From Cryomorphaceae bacterium (GTDB taxonomy: Bacteria; Bacteroidota; Bacteroidia; Flavobacteriales; Schleiferiaceae), in contig JAIUMB010000132.1 in assembly GCA_022565745.1 (NCBI GenBank), forward strand, positions 1 to 6,242: DNA of 6,242 nucleotides, in the 5' to 3' direction. The notes below the pieces were generated by a model. The model was not told the DNA's origin. It worked only from the letters and a program-made list of their open reading frames with translations, and ran no database searches. The position numbers and the translations under genes are program-made. Positions 1-5,575 of the stretch are shown here, piece after piece (within the stretch, counting starts at the first letter, position 1; every line of letters starts with the position of its first letter).

Positions 1-3
1 AAA

Positions 4-32
4 AAAAACGCGAACTTTTCGCTCGCGTTTTT
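4..32 (-). terminator. Intrinsic terminator of the Do/HtrA protease gene, possibly bidirectional
   Basis: Positions 4-13 pair with 23-32 to form a 10-bp stem (AAAAACGCGA with TCGCGTTTTT) around a 9-nt loop. Read on the minus strand, it lies 20 nt beyond the protease stop codon and is followed by a run of T (complement of A1-A8), the classic rho-independent layout. On the plus strand the stem also ends in five T, so it could stop a convergent gene to the left of the window. A competing inner hairpin, GCGAA (10-14) with TTCGC (18-22), is also possible. Confidence 0.8.
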
Positions 33-51
33 ACATCAAAGTAAACCCTAG

Positions 52-1506
52 TTACCACTCAAAGGCAAAGAACCCTCTCCTACCGTCTTGGTATCGTCCT
101 TCGATCATTACCCCTTGACCTTTTTTCAAATCTTTGAGAATGGATTTTAATTCATCAACGGTACTTACCGGCTTGCGTTCTACGTGGGTGATGATAAACC
201 CTTCTGGGACTCCTTCACGCATGAGCTTTCCACTGCGCAATTCCGTTATTTTCAATCCACCTTTAACATTTAGACGTTCCTTGTCGTCCTTTTCTATTTC
301 TTGAAATTCGGCACCAAGCCCCAACTCGGAGGCGATCACATCCTTTTCCAGCACATCGGTTGTCCCTTCTTCATTGCGAAGGATCAAATCATACTGCTTG
401 CTTTTTCCCTTGCGCAACACTTCAACAGTTACTGAGTCTCCCGGGCGTTTGCGACCTATGCGCTCTTGCAGTTGAGAAGGTGTGCGTACGTCGTAGCCAT
501 CTACCGAAACAATGACGTCGTCTTCTTTTAAACCGGCTTCTTCGGCGGCTCCACCCTTCGACAAACCAGTAACCAGCACGCCATTTCGGTTTTCTAGTTT
601 TAATTCCCGGGCTTTTGTTTGCGACAATTCAGCAATTTGCACACCGATAAATGCGCGCTGCACAACACCAAACTCCACAATATCTTCCATAACCTTCTTC
701 ACAATATTACTGGGAATGGCAAATGAGTAACCTTCAAAACTGCCGGAACGTGAAGAAATGGCAGTATTTATACCAATGAGTTCTCCTCGTGTATTGACCA
801 AGGCACCGCCTGAATTACCGGGATTTACCGCTGCATCGGTTTGAATAAACGCTTCAATGGCCGTATTGGCCCCTTGAAGGTGACGGTTGATGATATTGAT
901 TGAACGGCCTTTGGCACTGATGATACCGTGCGTTACCGTATTGGTCAAGTTAAAGGGATTGCCCAAAGCCAATACCCACTCCCCTACACGTACCGCGTCT
1001 GAATTGGCAAATATGGCCGGGGTTAAATCCGTATAATCCACCTTAATCAGTGCTAAATCGGTAGATGGATCTGTTCCTACTACGCGTGCGGGGAGCTCTT
1101 TTCCGTCGTTGAGCACCACTTCAATTTCTGCCGCATTGGCAATAACGTGATTGTTTGTTACAATATATCCGTCCGGACTTACAATCACCCCTGATCCGGT
1201 TCCTCGCTGAATCTGTGGTCGTTGAGGCTGAGGACCAAAAAAGAACTCTTCAATGGGGTTCATTGGCCGTCTGCGGGTTGGGGTTGCTGTTTTTACGTGA
1301 ACCACTGTTGGTAAGGCAAATTCTGCTGCGTCGACAAAATTTACGCCTTCCGCAACTGCGGTGCCAGATGCCAATCGTACCCAGCTCGAAGGTTCCTCTT
1401 TAATGATGGTCACTTCGGGTTTTTCAAAGAACAACTTATAACCAATTAAGGTGACTGCACCGGTAATGACCGCAGTAACAACTGAAAATAAAATACGCTT
1501 TGTCAT
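52..1506 (-). CDS. htrA: Do/HtrA (DegP/DegQ-type) periplasmic serine endopeptidase
   Basis: This 484-residue ATP-independent protease/chaperone degrades misfolded envelope proteins. Residues about 5-27 form one hydrophobic segment after a short basic start (MTKR). There is no clear cleavage site, so it may be an uncleaved inner-membrane anchor facing the periplasm. The trypsin-like domain (about 55-275) carries the full catalytic triad: His120 in TNNHVI, Asp150 in STDLAL and Ser232 in NPGNSGGAL. PDZ1 spans about 280-377 and begins with a FIGVQ carboxylate-binding-loop-like segment. A second, more divergent PDZ spans about 385-478 and ends the protein at Trp484. Length and domain order match the family. 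The gene is transcribed away from dapF and ends at a strong terminator. The ATG at 1506 is chosen because it precedes the anchor; no Shine-Dalgarno is visible. The assignment as a Do-family protease is firm, but DegP versus DegQ versus DegS-like behaviour cannot be decided from sequence. Confidence 0.96.
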   Translation of the reverse strand: MTKRILFSVVTAVITGAVTLIGYKLFFEKPEVTIIKEEPSSWVRLASGTAVAEGVNFVDAAEFALPTVVHVKTATPTRRRPMNPIEEFFFGPQPQRPQIQRGTGSGVIVSPDGYIVTNNHVIANAAEIEVVLNDGKELPARVVGTDPSTDLALIKVDYTDLTPAIFANSDAVRVGEWVLALGNPFNLTNTVTHGIISAKGRSINIINRHLQGANTAIEAFIQTDAAVNPGNSGGALVNTRGELIGINTAISSRSGSFEGYSFAIPSNIVKKVMEDIVEFGVVQRAFIGVQIAELSQTKARELKLENRNGVLVTGLSKGGAAEEAGLKEDDVIVSVDGYDVRTPSQLQERIGRKRPGDSVTVEVLRKGKSKQYDLILRNEEGTTDVLEKDVIASELGLGAEFQEIEKDDKERLNVKGGLKITELRSGKLMREGVPEGFIITHVERKPVSTVDELKSILKDLKKGQGVMIEGRYQDGRRGFFAFEW

Positions 1507-1540
1507 AATTATTGAATATTAATGTCATTAAAAATATTAG

Positions 1541-1589
1541 GTTTAAAAATGTTGCTTTTCGAGCAGCTCGATTTGTCACATTTTAAAAC
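1541..1589. repeat. 49-bp interrupted palindrome upstream of htrA
   Basis: The sequence is symmetric about base 1565. The core is TCGAGC-A-GCTCGA (1559-1571), six perfect pairs about a single central base. The outer arms, GTTTAAAAATGT (1541-1552) and ACATTTTAAAAC (1578-1589), pair at 11 of 12 positions and share the same centre. The six bases between core and arm on each side mostly do not pair. It ends 34 bp before the htrA start. It could be an operator for a dimeric or tetrameric regulator, or a hairpin in the htrA mRNA leader. The symmetry is seen; the role is inferred. Confidence 0.6.
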
Positions 1590-1594
1590 TCAGC

Positions 1595-1602
1595 CAAATT
1601 TA
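1595..1602 (-). promoter_or_regulatory. Candidate -7 box for htrA
   Basis: Read on the minus strand this is TAAATTTG, an exact match to the Bacteroidota -7 consensus TAnnTTTG. No TTTG-like -33 element sits at the expected distance of about 19-21 bp: the nearest are TTGG at about 13 bp and TTTG at about 27 bp. If used, transcription would begin near 1588, placing the whole palindrome in the leader. The motif is short and the region AT-rich, so chance is a real possibility. Confidence 0.3.
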
Positions 1603-1649
1603 TTCGAAAATTATTCCAATTTAAGAATTCAAATATGAAAGACACTGCT

Positions 1650-1675
1650 TTTAACAGAGGTTTAACCGCTTTAAC
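1650..1675 (+). repeat. Three phased TTTAAC direct repeats upstream of dapF
   Basis: TTTAAC occurs at 1650-1655, 1661-1666 and 1670-1675, with start-to-start spacings of 11 and 9 bp, close to one DNA helical turn each. The array lies 45 bp before the dapF start and immediately upstream of the TAATTTTA box. Such spacing would put a binding protein on one face of the helix. The repeats are AT-rich and could be fortuitous. Confidence 0.4.
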
Positions 1676-1678
1676 GAG

Positions 1679-1686
1679 TAATTTTA
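1679..1686 (+). promoter_or_regulatory. Candidate -7 box for the dapF operon
   Basis: TAATTTTA differs from the Bacteroidota consensus TAnnTTTG only at the last base. It would start transcription near 1693, giving a leader of about 28 nt before dapF. No convincing -33 TTTG is present upstream; the phased TTTAAC repeats occupy that place. This is a weak prediction. Confidence 0.25.
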
Positions 1687-1720
1687 CATCCTATAAATGA
1701 ACAAATAAATTCACTTTATC

Positions 1721-2515
1721 ATGACCTTACAGTTCGTGAAATACCACGGCACTGGCAATGATTTCATCATCATTGATAACAGAGACAAAAACATTAGACA
1801 CGCTAATAGCGAGTGGATTAAGAAAATGTGTCACCGACGTTTTGGCATTGGTGCCGATGGTCTTATGTTATTGGAAAATCACAGCGATGCTGACTTTGAA
1901 ATGGTTTACTTTAACAGCGATGGAGGCCTAAGTTCTATGTGTGGAAACGGAGGTCGCTGCATCGTTCACTTTGCACATCTATTGGGCATCATTGGAAGCA
2001 CCACCACCTTCAAAGCTCCAGACGGTATGCATCGTGCAGAAATCACCAATGATGAAGAGGTGAAGCTTCAAATGAACAAAGCTGATATTCCTAAAGTTGT
2101 GTCTCCTGGTTATGAGTTGGACACGGGCTCTCCTCATTTGGTGGTGAAAGAACGAAATGTTGCGGAAATCAACGTGCGTGAAAAAGGGAGAAAATTTCGC
2201 AATGAACCGGCTTACATTGAGCAAGGCATCAATGTGAATTTTATGCAGCGTGCAGATGATGGGGTCTTAAATGTTCGCACTTATGAACGAGGGGTAGAAG
2301 ACGAAACCTACAGTTGTGGAACCGGGGTAACGGCGTGCGCTATTACAGCAGCCTTTTTAGATAATAAAAACCAAGCGGAATACACCATCCATACCTTAGG
2401 GGGCACACTGAGTGTTTCTCTTGAGCGAAAAAACACCAAGTATATAAATATTTGGCTTAAAGGACCTGCTACGTGGGTTTTCAAGGGCAGCGTAGATTAT
2501 TATGATGAAGGGTAG
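1721..2515 (+). CDS. dapF: Diaminopimelate epimerase
   Basis: This 264-residue cytosolic, cofactor-independent racemase converts LL-diaminopimelate to meso-diaminopimelate, the penultimate step of lysine synthesis and the source of the peptidoglycan cross-linking residue. Both catalytic cysteines are present: Cys74 in MCGNGGRC and Cys199 in YSCGTGVTAC, the thiol pair that acts from opposite faces of the substrate. Other family signatures are KYHGTGNDF (7-15), RRFGIGADGL (39-48), FNSDG (64-68), TGSPHLV (135-141) and RTYERGVEDET (186-196). TGSPH replaces the more common GNPH. Length is typical, slightly short. The ATG at 1721 fits because homologues start just before the KYHGTGNDF block. The gene opens the rightward cluster, and its last 14 nt overlap the cytochrome start, suggesting translational coupling. 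Confidence 0.97.
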   Translation: MTLQFVKYHGTGNDFIIIDNRDKNIRHANSEWIKKMCHRRFGIGADGLMLLENHSDADFEMVYFNSDGGLSSMCGNGGRCIVHFAHLLGIIGSTTTFKAPDGMHRAEITNDEEVKLQMNKADIPKVVSPGYELDTGSPHLVVKERNVAEINVREKGRKFRNEPAYIEQGINVNFMQRADDGVLNVRTYERGVEDETYSCGTGVTACAITAAFLDNKNQAEYTIHTLGGTLSVSLERKNTKYINIWLKGPATWVFKGSVDYYDEG

Positions 2516-4502
2516 CATTCTAAAATGGGTGACAACGGCAGGGTTTGTTTTATGCATTGTGCTGCTGGCAACCGTTTGTCAAAACCCCAAAAACGAAATG
2601 GATAACGGCAATGACTCATTGCCTTTTTGGGCGCACGGCGATAGTTTGCACTATGTAGGCATTGAAACGTGTAAAAGCTGTCATGCCGACATATACGAAA
2701 CCTATATTCAAACGGGAATGGGCCAATCCTACGAGCACGCCCACCCCGGTAAGAGCAAAGCCAACTTTCACAATCACCCCCCGGTGTATGATGAAATCAA
2801 CAATTTTTACTATCACGCGGTGTGGAAAAATGAGGCGTTGTTTGTCATTGAGTATCGCTTAAACAGTAGTGAGGACACCATACACAAACTGGAACGTCGG
2901 GTTGATGACATCATTGGCTCCGGACAGCATACCAACTCACATATTTTTGCCATTAATAACCATTATTTCCAAGCGCCCATTACTTGGTATGTACAAAAAG
3001 ACAAGCCCGACTTGCCGCCCGGTTACGAAGATGGTGCCAATAGCCGCTTTTCACGAATCATCGGACTTGAGTGTATGAGCTGTCACAACGCCATGCCTAC
3101 TGAATTTGTCATGGGCTCAGAAAATAAATTCAAAAGCGTTCCTCAAGGCATCGACTGCGAACGCTGTCACGGCCCGGGCAGTGCACACGTGGCCAAAATT
3201 GGTCGAGGAGACATTACCGACACGTCACAGTACGCCGATTATAGCATTATCAATCCGGCCAGACTAACCGCTCAACTGCGCTTTGAGCTTTGCTCACGTT
3301 GTCACTTACAAGGCAACGCTGTTCTCAAAGAAGGCAAGTCCTTTTTTGATTTCATCCCCGGCATGCACCTCAAGGACGTTATGGATGTTTACACACCGAG
3401 ATACGAAGGCGACTCCTCTTCCTTTATCATGGCCTCACATGTGGATCGATTTAAAATGAGCAAGTGCTACCAAAGCGCCCCTGAGGAGTACGTGTGTACC
3501 TCGTGCCACAATCCACACAAAAGCGTGAAAATAACCGGTAGTGATGCTTTCAACAATACTTGTAAAAACTGTCACGGAACTAGCGGAGATGTGTGTACGG
3601 AAGACGCTAGAAAGCGAAAGGCCGTTGACAACAACTGCGTGGATTGTCACATGCCAAGTTCTGGCTCTAGTGACATTCCACACGTATTTGTACACGACCA
3701 CTACGTTCGAAAAGACTACAGCGATACCATTACAAAAAACAAGTCCAGTCAGGTGTTTGCCGGTTTGGTGGCCATCAACAACCCTACGCCCGACCTGCGC
3801 AGCAAAATCAACGCCTACCTTCAGCAATATGAGCGCTTTGACAACTGGCCCTTTCTTTTGGACTCCGCATTTTTACTGCTTCGTAGCGCCGGTAAAGATA
3901 CCTTTCCACACGAATGGATTCAATATCACCATTTACTCAACAACCACCGCGCCGTCATTGAATACCAACAATCTCATTTTTACAATGCCATAAATTTGCT
4001 AAACAAACAAGACTACAGCAACAGAGATGCTTGGACGGCGTACCGATTGGCCGAAGCGTATAACCAAGTTCAACAGATGGATCCGGCGCATATATTCATT
4101 GATAAAGCCATTAAACTGGCGCCTCATCACCCAGATTTTCTCCAAAAGGCGGCCATTATAGACATCAAGCTAAAGCGATTTGAAAGTGCCGGCGCTATTT
4201 ATCAACGACTAATTGAACTTCAACCCCTTGATCCCGTTGTTTGGAATAACTTGGGATACCTCTACCAGCTGCAAGGACAGTCGCAAAGTGCCATTGGCGC
4301 GTATACTAAAGCCATAGATGTTGACCCTGACTACATGCCCGCGTATGTAAAAATTGCCGGGTTACATTTTCAAGACAAGAATTACAAAGATGCGGTTGAC
4401 ATTCTCAAAAAAGCCATGGAAATGGACCCCAACAACCCCGAACTGAAAGACCAAGTGACATACCTTTTATCGTTGGTTAAAGAAACCAACGCCAAAAAAT
4501 AG
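2502..4502 (+). CDS. Heptahaem c-type cytochrome with C-terminal TPR repeats (cytochrome c554-like)
   Basis: This 666-residue exported electron-transfer protein has seven CXXCH haem-attachment motifs, at residues 57-61, 191-195, 219-223, 264-268, 332-336, 354-358 and 379-383. The N-terminus (2-26) is a signal sequence with a hydrophobic core at about 11-25. Cys26 follows LATV, so a lipoprotein is possible, but Val at -1 is a poor lipobox. The haem domain (about 50-400) resembles the cytochrome c554/c-prime and NapC-NrfA-HAO-like multihaem group. Residues 138-163 (GSG, then QHTNSH, later APITWY) and 251-272 (NPARL, CSRCHLQG) are characteristic blocks of this cytochrome-TPR family as I recall it. 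About four TPRs occupy 508-644, with the typical W/Y-A-Y and DP positions, implying protein partners. The first ATG of MMKG is at 2502, with a second at 2505. The gene overlaps dapF by 14 nt and precedes mltG by 23 nt. Electron donor, acceptor and substrate are unknown; the enzymatic function is not assignable. Confidence 0.92.
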   Translation: MMKGSILKWVTTAGFVLCIVLLATVCQNPKNEMDNGNDSLPFWAHGDSLHYVGIETCKSCHADIYETYIQTGMGQSYEHAHPGKSKANFHNHPPVYDEINNFYYHAVWKNEALFVIEYRLNSSEDTIHKLERRVDDIIGSGQHTNSHIFAINNHYFQAPITWYVQKDKPDLPPGYEDGANSRFSRIIGLECMSCHNAMPTEFVMGSENKFKSVPQGIDCERCHGPGSAHVAKIGRGDITDTSQYADYSIINPARLTAQLRFELCSRCHLQGNAVLKEGKSFFDFIPGMHLKDVMDVYTPRYEGDSSSFIMASHVDRFKMSKCYQSAPEEYVCTSCHNPHKSVKITGSDAFNNTCKNCHGTSGDVCTEDARKRKAVDNNCVDCHMPSSGSSDIPHVFVHDHYVRKDYSDTITKNKSSQVFAGLVAINNPTPDLRSKINAYLQQYERFDNWPFLLDSAFLLLRSAGKDTFPHEWIQYHHLLNNHRAVIEYQQSHFYNAINLLNKQDYSNRDAWTAYRLAEAYNQVQQMDPAHIFIDKAIKLAPHHPDFLQKAAIIDIKLKRFESAGAIYQRLIELQPLDPVVWNNLGYLYQLQGQSQSAIGAYTKAIDVDPDYMPAYVKIAGLHFQDKNYKDAVDILKKAMEMDPNNPELKDQVTYLLSLVKETNAKK

Positions 4503-4525
4503 AACCGATTGAAAGATTAAAACCC

Positions 4526-5575
4526 ATGAAAAATATTTTTCGCATACTGATAGGATTTATAGTGGTAGGTGCTGTATTACTCGGTGCCGTGTTAGGGTGG
4601 TTCTATTTTCAAGTATGGAAAAAGCCCTTCTTATCGGAAAAGCAAAGTAAGGAAGTCTTGATTCCCACCGGAAGCACCTATCAAGATCTCATGAATCAAG
4701 TTTCTGAGTGGGAAACACGCGCCGATACAGCCGTGTTTGGACTGTTTGCGCAAAGAAAAAATTTGCACAACAACATCAAACCAGGTAGGTACATCATTCC
4801 CGCGCATTACACCATCAACGAAGTCATCAACCTTTTGCGCAGTGGCAACCAAACCCCCGTTCGTGTAACGTTTAATCACGTCAACACCAAGGAAGAGCTG
4901 GCGGGAAAAATTGCGCGACAAATAGAACCCGACAGCATGTCTATTCTCCGGGAAATCAACAACGCCAACCGCAGTTGGCCCGATAAAATCAACAAGCAAA
5001 ACAACCGTGCTGTCTTTATTCCCAACACCTACGAATTTTATTGGAACACCTCCGCCGACAAATGGGTAGAACGTATGATCGTTGAATACCACTCCTTTTG
5101 GACCGATGAGAGGAGGAAAAAAGCCAAAGCCATCAATTTATGTCCGCACCGAGTAAGCATACTGGCCTCCATCGTAGAACGCGAAACCATTAAAAGCGAA
5201 GAAATGGCTAAAGTAGCGGGCTTATATATCAATCGATTGAGAGACAAGTGGAAGTTACAATCCGACCCCACGGTGATATTTGCCATCCAGCAATCTGACC
5301 CAAATTTTAGTCCCCGACGAGTGCTTTACGAAGACCTCACTTTTGATTCACCCTACAACACCTATCTTTACAGCGGTTTACCGCCAGGGCCCATTGGATT
5401 CCCCAGCATTACCGCCATCGAGGCCGTGCTCAATGCCGAGGAGCACGATTATTACTATATGTGTGCCAACCCCGATGTGCCCGGTTATCACAGTTTTGCC
5501 CGAAACAATCGCGAACACGAAATCAATAAGCAACGCTACGTGCAATGGTTACAAAAACAAGGTATACGACGTTAA
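4526..5575 (+). CDS. mltG: Endolytic murein transglycosylase MltG (YceG-like)
   Basis: This 349-residue inner-membrane enzyme cleaves nascent glycan strands within the chain, leaving 1,6-anhydro-MurNAc ends, and is thought to set strand length by terminating polymerisation. One transmembrane helix (about 6-28) anchors it with the catalytic part outside. A LysM-like subdomain (about 44-110) contains IKPGRY. The catalytic domain carries Glu218 in ASIVERET, the position and motif of the known catalytic glutamate. LQSDPTVIFA (244-253), YNTYLYSGLPPGPIGFPS (277-294) and the YHSFARNNREH block (321-331) complete the family signature. Length agrees with the family. A weak A/G-rich stretch (GAAAG, about 12 nt upstream) is the only ribosome-site candidate. 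The 23-nt gap after the cytochrome and the 31-nt overlap with the next gene indicate one transcript. Confidence 0.97.
   Translation: MKNIFRILIGFIVVGAVLLGAVLGWFYFQVWKKPFLSEKQSKEVLIPTGSTYQDLMNQVSEWETRADTAVFGLFAQRKNLHNNIKPGRYIIPAHYTINEVINLLRSGNQTPVRVTFNHVNTKEELAGKIARQIEPDSMSILREINNANRSWPDKINKQNNRAVFIPNTYEFYWNTSADKWVERMIVEYHSFWTDERRKKAKAINLCPHRVSILASIVERETIKSEEMAKVAGLYINRLRDKWKLQSDPTVIFAIQQSDPNFSPRRVLYEDLTFDSPYNTYLYSGLPPGPIGFPSITAIEAVLNAEEHDYYYMCANPDVPGYHSFARNNREHEINKQRYVQWLQKQGIRR

Larger units (their letters stand above)
1507..1720. promoter_or_regulatory. Divergent intergenic control region between htrA and dapF
   Basis: This 214-bp, strongly AT-rich gap lies between two genes read away from each other, so it must hold the promoters of both unless they depend on distant sites. 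I see no small gene or structured RNA of a known class in it. It contains a 49-bp interrupted palindrome (1541-1589), a minus-strand TAAATTTG box (1595-1602), three TTTAAC hexamers (1650-1675) and a plus-strand TAATTTTA box (1679-1686). Neither start codon has a recognisable Shine-Dalgarno; the bases before each are A/T-rich, which is usual in Bacteroidota. Confidence 0.8.

Noticed and set aside
1155..1403. Small plus-strand open frame opposite htrA
   Set aside because: It is antisense to the conserved start of the protease domain, and its Leu/Arg-rich product has no signal or domain.
3435..3827. Open frame of 130 codons on the minus strand
   Set aside because: It lies wholly inside the cytochrome gene opposite well-conserved CXXCH codons, has no recognisable motif, and its composition is that of an antisense shadow.
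3541..3993. Open frame of 150 codons on the plus strand
   Set aside because: It is an out-of-frame reading of the cytochrome gene, rich in Thr/Phe/Pro as expected for a shifted frame, with no family resemblance.
2502..4502. Identification as nitrite reductase NrfA or hydroxylamine oxidoreductase
   Set aside because: There is no CXXCK catalytic haem motif, the haem number is seven rather than five or eight, and the TPR tail is foreign to both enzymes.
4503..4525. Possible promoter or terminator between the cytochrome and mltG
   Set aside because: The gap is only 23 nt, with no inverted repeat and no TAnnTTTG box, so it reads as an operon-internal spacer.
4631..5092. Open frame of 153 codons on the minus strand
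   Set aside because: It is antisense to the LysM-like and early catalytic part of mltG, with no domain, start context or neighbour supporting it.
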